Shown: positions 7,943 to 17,426, counted from the stretch's first letter. The stretch: DNA of 33,514 nt from Candidatus Scybalocola fimicaballi (GCA_002317115.1 DCIP01000009.1:1-33514), one strand, 5' to 3'. Translations and numbers: made by a program. Notes: generated by a model from the letters alone, not told the origin.

Positions 7943-9553
7943 ATGAATACTAAGTACATTTTTGTTACAGGAGGCGTTACTTCCAGCCTTGGAAAAGGCA
8001 TCATCGCTGCATCGTTGGCTAAACTTTTGCAGTCAAGAGGTTTATCCGTCACTATTCAGAAGTTGGATCCATATATCAATATCGACCCAGACACACTGAA
8101 TCCTTATGAGCACGGCGAGTGCTACGTCACAGTGGATGGTGCGGTGACAGACTTGGACTTAGGACACTACGAAAGATTCTTGGGAGTTGAGACAACACAG
8201 GCTAACAACGTCACTACAGGACGTATCTATCAGAATGTGATCAACAAAGAGCGTCGTGGTGATTATTTAGGAAAGACAGTGCAGATCATCCCTCATATCA
8301 CAGATGAGATCAAGCGTAATATCATGGCGCTTGGAAGCACAAAGAAATATGATATCGTAATCACAGAGATCGGTGGAACAGTTGGTGATATCGAGTCTCT
8401 TCCATATATCGAGGCTGTACGTCAGTTGAAATGGGAGCTTGGCGACGATTGTGTCTGCATCCACTTGACTTACGTGCCATACGTTGCTGCGGCAGGAGAG
8501 TTGAAGACAAAGCCAACTCAGCACTCAGTTAAACATTTGTTGCAGAATGGTGTCCAGCCAGATATCTTGGTGCTTCGTACAGAGCATCCGTTGAACGACG
8601 GAATGAAGGCAAAAGTCGCTTTGTTCTGCAACGTCGCAAAAGATTCAGTTATCGAGTGTATGGATGCTCCTACAATATACGAGGTGCCATTGATGATGCA
8701 CGAGGAGGAGCTTGATATGGTTGTGATGCGTCACTTGCGTCTCGACACTACAAAGGAGCCAGATTTGGCAGAGTGGAAAAACTTCCTTTCAAGATTCAAG
8801 AATCCACAGAAGACTATAGATGTTGCGTTGGTTGGTAAATATGTTGAATTGCCAGACGCATACAAATCAATCAGCGAGAGCTTCGTTCACGCTGGTGCAG
8901 CCAACGAGGTTAAGGTCAAGGTTCATTATATCCAGAGCGAGAATGTCGACGAGAGCAACGTCGCAGAGAAACTTGCTGGCATGAGCGGTATCCTTGTTGC
9001 TCCAGGATTCGGAGGCAGAGGTATCGAAGGTAAGATCACAGCTGTGAAATATGCACGAGAGAACAATATCCCATTCTTTGGAATCTGTCTTGGAATGCAG
9101 TGCGCAGTGATTGAGTTTGCAAGAAACGTGCTTGGCTATGCCGACGCCAACTCAGCTGAGATGGATTCAAAGACTCCACATAAGGTAGTGGATTTAATGG
9201 AGAGTCAGAAGAACATCACTGGTATGGGCGGAACAATGAGATTGGGAGCTTATCCATGTGAGATCAAGCCAGGCACATTGGCAGAGAAGGTTTACGGTTC
9301 GACACACATCTCTGAGCGTCACCGTCACAGATACGAGTTCAACAACGACTATCTTGCTGAGTATGAGGCGCACGGTATGATCGCATCAGGTATGAACCCA
9401 GACAATCACTTGGTGGAGATTGTGGAGATTCCTTCACACAGATTCTTCATCGCAGGTCAGTTCCATCCTGAGTTGCAGAGTACAGTGTTGAAGCCACACA
9501 AGTTGTTCACTGCATTCGTGGCTGCGGCAAAAGCGTTCTCGGAAGAGGCATAA
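7943..9553 (+). CDS. pyrG: CTP synthase
   Basis: A 536-residue enzyme that converts UTP to CTP with glutamine and ATP, the last step of pyrimidine nucleotide synthesis. The N-terminal amidoligase domain (residues 1-270) opens with YIFVTGGVTSSLGKGI, a P-loop-like ATP site, followed by the conserved KLDPYINIDPDTLNPYEHGE block. The C-terminal class I glutamine amidotransferase domain (about 290-536) has the oxyanion segment APGFGGRG, nucleophile Cys382 in FFGICLGMQ, and catalytic His508 with Glu510 in QFHPE. The length is normal. Start at ATG 7943 behind a good -7 box. Monocistronic, with a strong terminator. Confidence 0.98.
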   Translation: MNTKYIFVTGGVTSSLGKGIIAASLAKLLQSRGLSVTIQKLDPYINIDPDTLNPYEHGECYVTVDGAVTDLDLGHYERFLGVETTQANNVTTGRIYQNVINKERRGDYLGKTVQIIPHITDEIKRNIMALGSTKKYDIVITEIGGTVGDIESLPYIEAVRQLKWELGDDCVCIHLTYVPYVAAAGELKTKPTQHSVKHLLQNGVQPDILVLRTEHPLNDGMKAKVALFCNVAKDSVIECMDAPTIYEVPLMMHEEELDMVVMRHLRLDTTKEPDLAEWKNFLSRFKNPQKTIDVALVGKYVELPDAYKSISESFVHAGAANEVKVKVHYIQSENVDESNVAEKLAGMSGILVAPGFGGRGIEGKITAVKYARENNIPFFGICLGMQCAVIEFARNVLGYADANSAEMDSKTPHKVVDLMESQKNITGMGGTMRLGAYPCEIKPGTLAEKVYGSTHISERHRHRYEFNNDYLAEYEAHGMIASGMNPDNHLVEIVEIPSHRFFIAGQFHPELQSTVLKPHKLFTAFVAAAKAFSEEA

Positions 9554-9590
9554 AACAGACTTATTCAAGTTGTCCAGATTATAATTCAAT

Positions 9591-9628
9591 CAGCGTCGAT
9601 GGATATTCCGTCGACGCTGTTTTTTTTG
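9591..9628 (+). terminator. Terminator of pyrG
   Basis: Stem CAGCGTCGA / TCGACGCTG followed by eight T residues. Confidence 0.9.
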
Positions 9629-9697
9629 TTTGACGGTAAAAAAATGTTAAAAAACATTCAATTTTTATGTATATTATATAATATTCATTTTTTTATG

Positions 9698-9705
9698 TAT
9701 ATTTG
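9698..9705 (+). promoter_or_regulatory. -7 box upstream of a long leader
   Basis: TATATTTG is a perfect -7 box. If used, transcription starts near 9712, more than 230 nt before ATG 9949. Confidence 0.45.
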
Positions 9706-9948
9706 CACTAAAATATAGGTCGAAATTTTTTGAATTCCCCTTCAGGGGCGTAATGCGAATAGATTTGATTCTATATGATTGTCGATTCTTAAATATTTGT
9801 GGTTTTTTGCACTATTGTGAGTTTCTGATAATCAGTGAAATTCATTTTTTATGACGGTTGGATGTTAGAATGATTCTCCTGTCTTGATATTATGAGTTTA
9901 CAAGGATTTTATAAAATGATTTTAATTTAGGAAAATTTTTACTTCAAG
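9706..9948 (+). other. Long untranslated leader or unannotated RNA
   Basis: About 240 nt without an open frame between a -7 box and the next ATG. It contains a CCCC-TTCA-GGGG hairpin at 9737-9748 and a CTGAT-A-ATCAG inverted repeat near 9825-9835. I recognise no riboswitch or known RNA family, and there is no T-run terminator that would mark a separate small RNA. Confidence 0.35.
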
Positions 9949-10758
9949 ATGTTGAAGCGAGTTTTATTGACACTGTTAGTGTCCTTGGTTCTGAATCCTT
10001 TCACAATCTGCGTACATTCAATTGAAAGAGATTCTGTTTATTTTGAAAATCTGAATAAGAAGTTTGAGAAAGGTACCTCAAGCGTTAAATCTTCTGTTAT
10101 CAATTTCTACATAGATAGTATAGGCGTTTCATCTAATGAATTGCTGAAATTCATGACTGTTGTCGCGATGCCTATGGATTTTTCAAAAAATCAAAAAGAT
10201 AGACTTTTCGACAGTGCGTCGACAAAATTCAACGATACAAAGATTCTTGCGTTTTTGAATTATTTCCGAGACAAGAGTTATGTGCCGATTGTCAAGGAAT
10301 GGTATGAGAAAAGTGATAAGCGAGGAAGATTTTTATACGAATCTCTGCTGTTTGAGTTTGGAGATAAGGATGTGGATGAACTTTGGACGACGACGTTAAG
10401 AAATTGTTCGAAAGTCGTTATAAATCTACCTCCTGTAATGAGCCAGTATTTCCCTGTCGTCTGTGGAAAATTCCCGCAAAGAAAATATTGTGATTTGGTA
10501 ATTGACTTTATGATAGATCATCAGAACCAATACTTTGTAAATAAAGATTACACAGGAGTGACTGAATTTGATGATGTCGTATACTATCTAAGTTTCTTCC
10601 TTGCTGATAGAGTTAAGGGCTTCCCTGATCCTTTTTCATTCAAGCAGTATATGCGCACAAGTGAGAAGGGCAGAACGGTTGCTTTTTCAAAGGCGGATAA
10701 GGATGTCATAATCAGATGGTGTAAGGTCCACCGTCGTGATTATGAGTTTGTTGAGTGA
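9949..10758 (+). CDS. Exported protein of unknown function
   Basis: I do not recognise the family. The protein has 269 residues. A hydrophobic signal peptide (MLKRVLLTLLVSLVLNPF, cleavage probably around residue 24) is followed by a soluble, largely helical region rich in Lys, Asp, Phe and Tyr. Its spacing of hydrophobic residues would suit a HEAT-like helical repeat, but this is a weak impression. There is no lipobox Cys at the right place, no T9SS sorting domain and no obvious catalytic motif. The gene is preceded by an unusually long leader. It converges on rarA, with only 31 nt between the two stop codons and no clear terminator. Confidence 0.7.
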   Translation: MLKRVLLTLLVSLVLNPFTICVHSIERDSVYFENLNKKFEKGTSSVKSSVINFYIDSIGVSSNELLKFMTVVAMPMDFSKNQKDRLFDSASTKFNDTKILAFLNYFRDKSYVPIVKEWYEKSDKRGRFLYESLLFEFGDKDVDELWTTTLRNCSKVVINLPPVMSQYFPVVCGKFPQRKYCDLVIDFMIDHQNQYFVNKDYTGVTEFDDVVYYLSFFLADRVKGFPDPFSFKQYMRTSEKGRTVAFSKADKDVIIRWCKVHRRDYEFVE

Positions 10759-10789
10759 TTTTTTCATTTAGCATTCCGCATATTTTCAT

Positions 10790-12064
10790 TTAGTATTTCT
10801 TAAAATCTCCCCACAACCTTGTCATTTGCTCCTTCATTTTAGCTTCAGCCGCGCTGTCGCCTCCGTTCCATAGCTGAACACCTGATATGGCGTCTGGCAT
10901 GTATTGCTGGGCGTAGAAATGACCAGGATAATCGTGTGGATAACGGTATTCTGCACCGTAACCCATCTGCTCCATCAGTTTAGTCGGAGCATTACGGATA
11001 TTAAGTGGCACTGGCAAATCCCCCGTCTTCTGTACCATATCAAGAGCGGCACCAATAGCCTTGTAGGCAGAATTGCTCTTTGGGCTTGTAGCAAGGTAGA
11101 TAGTAGCCTCTGCCAAGACGATTCTTCCCTCTGGCCAACCAATCTTCTGAATTGCGTCAAATGCCGCATTGGCAAGCAATAGAGCGTTAGGATTAGCAAG
11201 ACCGATATCTTCAGCGGCCGAGATGACAAGTCGACGGGCTATAAACTTAGGATCCTCGCCACCTGCCACCATACGCCCAAGCCAGTAGATGGCCGCGTCG
11301 GGATCAGAACCACGTATACTTTTTATAAATGCAGAGATAATATCGTAGTGAAGCTCGCCATTCTTATCGTATGCACTCGGATTCTGCTGAAGACGGATGG
11401 TAATTAAGTCGTCGGTAAGCTGCACAGTCTCCTTATCCTGTTCGGCGTTGCAGACAAGGTCGATGATATTAAGCATTTTTCTTGCGTCGCCACCAGAGAA
11501 ACGGAGTAGGGCATTGGTTTCCTTCAATTCCACTTTCCTTTTCTTCAACTCATAATCGGTAGCTATCGCTTTTTCGGCAAGACGCAATAGATCCTCGTTT
11601 TCCAACGGTTTCAGCACATATACCTGGCAGCGAGAAAGCAACGGGGTGATCACCTCGAAAGATGGGTTTTCCGTCGTCGCACCGATCAGAGTCACCACAC
11701 CTCTCTCCACAGCACTCAATAAAGAATCCTGCTGCGACTTGGAGAAACGGTGGATCTCGTCGATAAATAGGATAGGGGCCTGAGTGTCGAATCCACGTGA
11801 ATACTTAGCCTTTTCAAGCACCTCACGTATATCCTTCACACCGGAAGAGATTGCGCTAAGAGTGAAGAAGGGCAGACGCAGTTGCTCGGCGATGATTCCG
11901 GCAAGAGTCGTTTTTCCCACTCCTGGAGGGCCCCACAGAATGAATGACGAGATTTTCCCAGAGTCGATCATACGACGAAGCACCGCACCCTCTCCTATGA
12001 GATGCTGTTGTCCAACATAGTCCTCCAGCGACTTTGGTCGCATTCTTTCTGCTAATGGCTGCAT
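10790..12064 (-). CDS. rarA: Replication-associated recombination protein A (AAA+ ATPase, RarA/MgsA)
   Basis: A 424-residue AAA+ ATPase of the RarA/MgsA/WRNIP1 family, related to clamp loaders. It acts at stalled replication forks. The Walker A motif GPPGVGKTT is at residues 45-53 and Walker B (ILFIDEIHRF) at about 98-107. Sensor 1 (GATTENPSF) and the C-terminal MgsA tetramerisation domain (SDPDAAIYWLGRM, YPHDYPGHF, YMPD) are present. The N-terminal MRPKSLEDYVGQQHL is the family hallmark. ATG at 12064 is preceded by a TATTTTTG box at 12093-12100. It stands alone between a convergent and a divergent gene. Confidence 0.96.
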   Translation of the reverse strand: MQPLAERMRPKSLEDYVGQQHLIGEGAVLRRMIDSGKISSFILWGPPGVGKTTLAGIIAEQLRLPFFTLSAISSGVKDIREVLEKAKYSRGFDTQAPILFIDEIHRFSKSQQDSLLSAVERGVVTLIGATTENPSFEVITPLLSRCQVYVLKPLENEDLLRLAEKAIATDYELKKRKVELKETNALLRFSGGDARKMLNIIDLVCNAEQDKETVQLTDDLITIRLQQNPSAYDKNGELHYDIISAFIKSIRGSDPDAAIYWLGRMVAGGEDPKFIARRLVISAAEDIGLANPNALLLANAAFDAIQKIGWPEGRIVLAEATIYLATSPKSNSAYKAIGAALDMVQKTGDLPVPLNIRNAPTKLMEQMGYGAEYRYPHDYPGHFYAQQYMPDAISGVQLWNGGDSAAEAKMKEQMTRLWGDFKKY

Positions 12065-12092
12065 TTTATTTAATAAATGTGAAAATTCACCA

Positions 12093-12100
12093 CAAAAATA
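12093..12100 (-). promoter_or_regulatory. -7 promoter box of rarA
   Basis: TATTTTTG on the minus strand, 28 bp upstream of the rarA ATG. Confidence 0.55.
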
Positions 12101-12169
12101 CGATTTGCCAGTATAAAAATCTAATTATTTTCTTTTCATTTGCATCAGAAAACTAAAAAACGAAAGATT

Positions 12170-12955
12170 ATGAAACAGACTAAATTGATATTTGCTGCAA
12201 TCGCAACATGTTTGCTATTCAGCTCGGCTGATGCTTTCGCACAGCGTTCACGTAATGGTGGATCTGAGTCATCATCTCGTCAGACCACTACAGTTCGTAC
12301 AGAATCGAGTGCGTCTCGTTCTTCTAGTTCTCCATCGGTTTCGTCTGCACCGTCGCATTCAAGCAGCAGCGCTAACTCACGTCCTACTTCAGCACGAAAT
12401 GAGCATGCTGTAGCACGACCAACAGATCATTCTGCCCACAGCGTAAACCGTGGACCGGTGTCTACTTCTTCGCCAAGCAAGCACTTGCAGCCACATAAGG
12501 TGACTCCTGCTGCCAACTATCACAAGCAGCCTCATTATGGAACTGTGGTGACAATGAAGAAGGCAACTAAGCATTCGCATGTGATCAAGCATCATACTGG
12601 TGATTACTACTATCGTGATGGTATTTTCTACCGTTACCACAACAACCAGTATGTGATCCATCGTCCTTATGTAGGATTCCGTGTTGCTACAATTCCTGAG
12701 TATCGTATTGTAAAGGTACGCGGTGTGTCTTACTACTACTACTATGGTACTTTCTACTCATTCAGCGCTCCAACACGTGAGTATATTGTAGTAAATCCTC
12801 CTGTAGGTGCAATCGTGGAGAGTATTCCAGAGGGCTACGAGAAGATCGATATCGACGGCAATACTTACTACATCGTGGGTGGTGTACAGTATAAGGCTGT
12901 GATTTTCAACGGAGAAATTTGGTATGAGGTAATCAAGGTCGACGACGATTATTGA
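12170..12955 (+). CDS. DUF6515-like exported protein with three Tyr-rich repeats
   Basis: A 261-residue protein. ATG at 12170 gives a clean signal peptide ending ADAFAQ; the frame is open 30 nt further to a TTG at 12140, but that lies in the likely promoter. After the signal comes a Ser/Thr/His-rich disordered linker (residues 25-130). The C-terminal half contains three successive units of about 45 residues with the pattern YYYxxGxFY, then PxVGxxVxxIPE, then a VxGxxYY hinge; the third unit is shorter. This fits the DUF6515 type of Bacteroidetes envelope proteins, a family assignment made from memory. Function unknown, probably periplasmic or surface-associated. A terminator follows. Confidence 0.8.
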   Translation: MKQTKLIFAAIATCLLFSSADAFAQRSRNGGSESSSRQTTTVRTESSASRSSSSPSVSSAPSHSSSSANSRPTSARNEHAVARPTDHSAHSVNRGPVSTSSPSKHLQPHKVTPAANYHKQPHYGTVVTMKKATKHSHVIKHHTGDYYYRDGIFYRYHNNQYVIHRPYVGFRVATIPEYRIVKVRGVSYYYYYGTFYSFSAPTREYIVVNPPVGAIVESIPEGYEKIDIDGNTYYIVGGVQYKAVIFNGEIWYEVIKVDDDY

Positions 12956-12986
12956 TTACAGTGTTAGATATGAATTAAACTTTGAG

Positions 12987-13016
12987 AAAGACGGGCAGCG
13001 ATGTCCGTCTTTTTTA
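12987..13016 (+). terminator. Terminator of the DUF6515-like gene
   Basis: Stem AAAGACGG / CCGTCTTT followed by a T run. The arms closely match those of the asnA terminator. Confidence 0.85.
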
Positions 13017-13026
13017 GAATATTATG

Positions 13027-13034
13027 TAACTTTG
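13027..13034 (+). promoter_or_regulatory. -7 promoter box of the Lrp/AsnC gene
   Basis: TAACTTTG, a perfect -7 box, 31 bp before ATG 13066. Confidence 0.6.
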
Positions 13035-13065
13035 CATCGAAAATTCAAGAATAATATTCTATATT

Positions 13066-13536
13066 ATGCCACAGATACAGACATTGGATGATATTGACAT
13101 CCGTATTTTGCAGGAGTTGCAGCAGAATAGTCGACTTACTAATAAGGAGCTTGCCGCACGTATCCACCTAAGCACTACGCCTACTTTTGAGCGCCACCGT
13201 CGTTTGGAGCGAGAAGGCTATATCAAGATGTATACCGCTATTATTGACGCGGACAGAATCGACAGAAGTTTTGCGGTCTATTGCAATATCAGTTTCAAGC
13301 AGATCAACCGTGAATTGGCTGATAACTTTCGTGAGATTGTTGCAAGTTGGGAAGAGGTCACAGAGTGCTATAATGTGAGTGGTGACTGCGACTTTCTAAT
13401 GAAGGTGAATGTGCGAGGAATGAAAGAGTATCAGGAGTTTATTCTTCATAAGGTAGGTGAACTTGATTATATTGGCCGTGTGCAGAGTGTGTTCGTGATG
13501 GAAACACTGAAGCAGAATTACGGAATTAGATTATAA
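13066..13536 (+). CDS. Lrp/AsnC-family transcriptional regulator
   Basis: A 156-residue regulator. The N-terminal winged helix-turn-helix (residues 8-60) includes DDIDIRILQELQQNSRLTNK and the recognition helix segment STTPTFERHRRLE. The C-terminal RAM/effector domain (about 70-150) carries the VSGDCDFLMKV motif that forms the amino-acid-binding dimer interface. Family members sense amino acids and form octamers that bend DNA. In enterobacteria AsnC controls asnA, and an asnA gene lies 10 kb away here, but nothing in the sequence shows a link. It converges on the rhodanese gene; the whole 33-nt gap is a hexamer tract that forms a palindrome. Confidence 0.94.
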   Translation: MPQIQTLDDIDIRILQELQQNSRLTNKELAARIHLSTTPTFERHRRLEREGYIKMYTAIIDADRIDRSFAVYCNISFKQINRELADNFREIVASWEEVTECYNVSGDCDFLMKVNVRGMKEYQEFILHKVGELDYIGRVQSVFVMETLKQNYGIRL

Positions 13537-13572
13537 CGCTGACGTTAACGTTAACGTCAGCGTCAGTGTTTA
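13534..13572. repeat. ACGNNR hexamer tract forming a perfect 28-bp palindrome between two stop codons
   Basis: The gap between the Lrp stop (TAA 13534-13536) and the rhodanese stop (13570-13572) is only this tract: ACGCTG, ACGTTA, ACGTTA and so on, readable as hexamers from either side. Positions 13536-13563 are a perfect palindrome with 14-bp arms and no loop. It may serve as a bidirectional transcription barrier. Confidence 0.75.
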
Positions 13573-13950
13573 TTTCACAACCGGCATTTCAGCGTTCTGC
13601 CAACCCATCATACCTGAGTTTAGCTCGATCACCTTATAACCCATGTCGGCCATCATATTTGCTGCCATCTTGCTGCGTTTTCCAGAACGGCAGTAAACGG
13701 CGATTTTCTTGTTCTTGTCAAGCTTGGCTGCCTCTGCTTGAAAATCAGCTCCCTTGACATCGATATTCATCGCTTTTTCAATGTATCCAGACTTATATTC
13801 TGCTGGAGTACGCACGTCAACCACAACAACTGAGTCGTTCTTGATGGCTGATGCAAATTCTGTAACTGATAGAGATGTGAAATCTCCTGCATTTGCTGCA
13901 ACAGCTGAGCAAAATCCTAATGCTGCTAAAATCCTTTTCAAACTGTTCAT
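13570..13950 (-). CDS. Exported rhodanese-domain protein
   Basis: A 126-residue protein with a signal peptide (residues 1-21, ANA/G) and one rhodanese domain. VDVRTPAEY (44-52) and the active-site loop YCRSGKRS hold the catalytic Cys87, so sulfur transfer or thiol chemistry in the periplasm is likely. The length is right for a single-domain PspE-type rhodanese. Its ATG overlaps the dxs stop codon (ATGA at 13947-13950), so translation is coupled and it is the last gene of the nusB-yajC-ybbR-coaE-dxs operon. Its own physiological substrate is unknown. Confidence 0.93.
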   Translation of the reverse strand: MNSLKRILAALGFCSAVAANAGDFTSLSVTEFASAIKNDSVVVVDVRTPAEYKSGYIEKAMNIDVKGADFQAEAAKLDKNKKIAVYCRSGKRSKMAANMMADMGYKVIELNSGMMGWQNAEMPVVK

Positions 13951-15827
13951 GACTTATGGTATTGGTTTTTAATCTCTTCTTTGATTGAATCCTTGTCCAT
14001 TCCGCACAACGCATAAAGCTCCTCTGGTGTGCCGTGCTCAACGAATTTGTCAGGCAACCCAAGTCGCTTGACCATCATTGGAATCTCGTTGTCGTTGAAG
14101 AATTCTGTTACGGCGGAACCAAATCCTCCGTTTTTCACTCCGTCTTCCACTGTGATGACGCGGCTGAATTTCTTGCCGATCTCTCTCAATAAATCCTCGT
14201 CCAATGGTTTGATGAAGATCATATTGTAGAGTGCTGCTTTGATTCCTTCCTCACGAAGTTCACAGATAGCTTTCGCTGCTGTGTTTCCGATAGGTCCGAC
14301 GGTAAGCACTGCCACTTTCTCTCCGTCCAAGATCATTTCTCCCTTGCCGACGGTAAGTTCTTCAAGCTCACAATGCCAATCCTTCTGCACCCCCTTGCCA
14401 CGTGGATAACGGATCATGAATGGACCTTTGTCTGGCAACTGAGCTGTGAACATCAATTTACGTAGCTGGCTTTCGTTGATTGGCGATGCAATGGTCATGT
14501 TTGGCACCACACGGAAGGCTGCGATGTCGAACGCTCCGTGGTGGGTGGCACCGTCTGCACCTACGATTCCTGCACGGTCGAGGCAGAACACCATGTTGAG
14601 ATTCTGCAATGCGACGTCGTGGATCACGTTGTCGTAACCTCTCTGCATGAATGAGGAGTAGATATTGCAGAATGGCATCATTCCGGCTTTTGCCAGACCA
14701 GCGGAGAAAGTCACTGCGTGGCCCTCTGCGATACCCACGTCGAACGTGCGGTTTGGCATTTCATGCATCATATATGTCATGGAGCAACCAGTTGGCATGG
14801 CTGGTGTCACTCCGACGATTCTGTCGTTTTCACGTGCCAATTCAAGCAAAGTGTGGCCGAAGACATCCTGGAACAACGGCGGCTGGTCTGTCTGGACCGC
14901 CTTGATCTTTTCTCCTGTCTCGACGTCGAACTTGCCAGGAGCGTGCCATTCTGTAGCTGCCTCCTCTGCAGGTTTGAATCCTTTGCCTTTCTTTGTGATA
15001 AGGTGGAGCAATTTTGGACCTTTGATTCGTTTCAAGTCTTCCAAAAGAGACACCAATTCAATCACATTATGACCGTCTGATGGACCAAAATATCTGATAT
15101 TCAATCCTTCAAACATATTCTGCTGCTTACCCAACAATGATTTGACAGAGTTGGTAAGACGTGTCAATTTTCCTTTTCTCTCGTCGCTGATATATCCGCC
15201 CAATCCATCTCGTATACGGTTGTAGCGTGGTGAAGATGTTAGCTTCAATAGATAGTCGCTCACACCTCCCACTGCTGGGTCGATAGCCATGTGGTTGTCG
15301 TTGAGGATGATAAGAAGGTTGTTGTCGCAGATAGACGCGTTGTTCAAACCTTCAAATGCAAGTCCACCTGTCATCGCACCGTCGCCAATGATTGCGATAG
15401 TGTGATTGTCTTTTTTCTCAAGCTTTGTGGCTACAGCCATGCCGAGCGACGCGGAGATTGAATTAGACGCATGTCCTGCTACAAATGAGTCGTAATCGCT
15501 CTCATTAGGGTTAGGAAAACCGCTGATTCCGCCTAATTTACGTTTTGTGCAGAATGTCTTGCGTCTTCCTGTAAGAATTTTGTGTCCGTATGCCTGATGT
15601 CCGACGTCCCAAACAAAATTGTCGTCGGGCATATTGAACACGTAGTGAAGGGCGACGGTGATTTCTACCGTGCCAAGACTGGATGCGAAGTGCCCTGGGT
15701 TGTGTGACAATTCATCGATGATGAACTCACGCAACTCTTTACAAACCTGAGGTAGTTGTTCCACCTTAAGTTTCTTCAAATCCGAGGGATACTCAATATT
15801 ATTGAGCAGACTATCTTTCATTTCCAT
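13947..15827 (-). CDS. dxs: 1-deoxy-D-xylulose-5-phosphate synthase
   Basis: A 626-residue thiamine-diphosphate enzyme that condenses pyruvate and glyceraldehyde-3-phosphate, the first step of the MEP isoprenoid pathway. The N-terminal TPP-binding region has [14 protein letters not shown] (42-55), GHQAYGHK, and the metal site GDGAMTGG (148-155) with NDN at 176-178. The transketolase-like pyrimidine domain starts near FQDVFGHTL and the C-terminal domain near [14 protein letters not shown]. The length matches the family. Start at ATG 15827 directly after the coaE stop (1-nt gap); ATG at 15821 is an alternative. Confidence 0.97.
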   Translation of the reverse strand: MEMKDSLLNNIEYPSDLKKLKVEQLPQVCKELREFIIDELSHNPGHFASSLGTVEITVALHYVFNMPDDNFVWDVGHQAYGHKILTGRRKTFCTKRKLGGISGFPNPNESDYDSFVAGHASNSISASLGMAVATKLEKKDNHTIAIIGDGAMTGGLAFEGLNNASICDNNLLIILNDNHMAIDPAVGGVSDYLLKLTSSPRYNRIRDGLGGYISDERKGKLTRLTNSVKSLLGKQQNMFEGLNIRYFGPSDGHNVIELVSLLEDLKRIKGPKLLHLITKKGKGFKPAEEAATEWHAPGKFDVETGEKIKAVQTDQPPLFQDVFGHTLLELARENDRIVGVTPAMPTGCSMTYMMHEMPNRTFDVGIAEGHAVTFSAGLAKAGMMPFCNIYSSFMQRGYDNVIHDVALQNLNMVFCLDRAGIVGADGATHHGAFDIAAFRVVPNMTIASPINESQLRKLMFTAQLPDKGPFMIRYPRGKGVQKDWHCELEELTVGKGEMILDGEKVAVLTVGPIGNTAAKAICELREEGIKAALYNMIFIKPLDEDLLREIGKKFSRVITVEDGVKNGGFGSAVTEFFNDNEIPMMVKRLGLPDKFVEHGTPEELYALCGMDKDSIKEEIKNQYHKS

Positions 15828-15828
15828 T

Positions 15829-16410
15829 CTATTCTCTCACTTTACTCATCATCTCCAACACCTGGCAAATGACACTATGGTTGGAGAAATTGTTGACTAT
15901 AAAGTCAGCCTTCTTTATTTTGTCGTCGTCGCTGGCTTGATTAACCATACGTCGGCGAATCTCTTCTATATTCGCAGAGTCACGTTGCGCGACTCTTTCT
16001 ATTCTTGTTTCAGTTGGAGCATAAACGAGGCAAACCTTGTCGATGCATTTTTTGTCGAGTCCACATTCGTAAAGGATGGCACTCTCCAAACCAACAATCT
16101 CTTTCTTCTGTTCCACACACCAACGGTTGAAATCTTTCTCCACAGCTGGATGTACGATGCCTTCAACCTTAGCTAAAAGAGTGGAGTCGGAAAAAATCAT
16201 TGAGGCCATCTTTTTCCTGTTGAGACGTTCGCCTTCATACACGCCGTCGCCAAGCAAAGACTTGATTTCTCGTCTCACATCGGCATCATGCTCTTGAAGC
16301 CACTTGGCTCTGGAGTCGCAGTCGTAAACTGGGATTCCCAACACTTTAAGTGTTTTGCTGACAACACTTTTGCCAGATCCTATACCTCCAGTTATGCCAA
16401 GTCTCAACAT
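15829..16410 (-). CDS. coaE: Dephospho-CoA kinase
   Basis: A 193-residue P-loop kinase that phosphorylates dephospho-CoA, the last step of CoA synthesis. The P-loop [11 protein letters not shown] is at residues 5-15, followed by the conserved [12 protein letters not shown] block. The CoA-binding region with HPAV and ESAILYECG, and [16 protein letters not shown] with the lid arginines, follow. The length is typical. Its ATG overlaps the stop of the YbbR gene (TAATG). Confidence 0.96.
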   Translation of the reverse strand: MLRLGITGGIGSGKSVVSKTLKVLGIPVYDCDSRAKWLQEHDADVRREIKSLLGDGVYEGERLNRKKMASMIFSDSTLLAKVEGIVHPAVEKDFNRWCVEQKKEIVGLESAILYECGLDKKCIDKVCLVYAPTETRIERVAQRDSANIEEIRRRMVNQASDDDKIKKADFIVNNFSNHSVICQVLEMMSKVRE

Positions 16411-17426
16411 TATTGCTCTGATTTAGCTTCAATTACAAACTCCACCAATTCTGGGTGCAATGTTACGCTGAACACCTCATCTGTGCAGCTGACCACCTCC
16501 ACGTTGACTTTCTGACTTTTGCTGTTGATCTTATTGTAATCCACAGCGAGTTTGAACGACGATGGTGTAATCTTATCCCAGTTGCTGATTCCTACCATAC
16601 ATTTCACGCCTACAGTGGCAGGGAATGTTCTCAAAGTCATGTTGGCAGGTACGTTTTTTGTGGTGATATCAACGGCGTTGATCACTTTCTCTGTGACCTG
16701 CTCTGCCTTGACTTCCACTTGGACTTTGTCTTCGTGGAAGGAAATATTCGCATCTTTTCGCAATGGCACCATCTGGACGGTGTTTTCAAAAACATCTTCA
16801 AACAGAGAGTCGGCAGGTAGTGTCTCTAAAGAGTCAATCTTGCTCAACTCTTCTTTTGTGCCATAAATCTCCACCTTATCAGGAGTGATTGCGATGTCGC
16901 CTGTTTTGATATACTGTGGACGAAGTTTGATCTTGCCCACAAGTTTGACTGGCACCGTCTTTTTTTCTATCTTGAAAATCGACACTTTGATTGTGTCTGG
17001 TGAATAGCTTTCAATCTTAGTGTTGGCATTCAGCTGCTCTTTTAGTGCGTTCTCGAAGTTTTTTGAACTGATATAGTTTTTGCCTTCCTGAAGTTTGTCT
17101 CTACCGATTTTGATAGTGTCGAAACCATAGCCAAGAAACTCGAATGCCATTTTTGCGTTGTATTTGAACAACGTTTGCCATTGGTCTGAAACTGTTACTT
17201 CAAGGGTAGGGCATAGTTGTTCACTTTTGCAGAACCCTTCTGGTATTTCTTCGTAATGTATTGGAATACGGATAGTTGACTCTCCTTTTTCCGAGGATGC
17301 TTGCATCAGCCATAGAATAGCGGATATCGCTAAAAAAAACAAAAAGACCCACAGGTCTTTGCTCATCACAAAATCCTGGGCCTTTTTTATTTGTTTCTCT
17401 ATGAAATTTAGAATTTCGTCTTTCAC
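16410..17426 (-). CDS. YbbR/CdaR-like membrane-anchored protein
   Basis: A 338-residue protein with a cytoplasmic N-terminal segment, one transmembrane helix (about residues 25-43) and a long extracytoplasmic region of YbbR-like beta repeats (PVKLVGKIKLRPQYIKTGDI and ITPDKVEIYGTKEEL are typical). In Firmicutes the related CdaR regulates the diadenylate cyclase CdaA. Here there is no cyclase gene beside it. In Bacteroidetes the gene sits, as here, between yajC and coaE, and its role is not settled. Confidence 0.85.
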   Translation of the reverse strand: MKDEILNFIEKQIKKAQDFVMSKDLWVFLFFLAISAILWLMQASSEKGESTIRIPIHYEEIPEGFCKSEQLCPTLEVTVSDQWQTLFKYNAKMAFEFLGYGFDTIKIGRDKLQEGKNYISSKNFENALKEQLNANTKIESYSPDTIKVSIFKIEKKTVPVKLVGKIKLRPQYIKTGDIAITPDKVEIYGTKEELSKIDSLETLPADSLFEDVFENTVQMVPLRKDANISFHEDKVQVEVKAEQVTEKVINAVDITTKNVPANMTLRTFPATVGVKCMVGISNWDKITPSSFKLAVDYNKINSKSQKVNVEVVSCTDEVFSVTLHPELVEFVIEAKSEQ

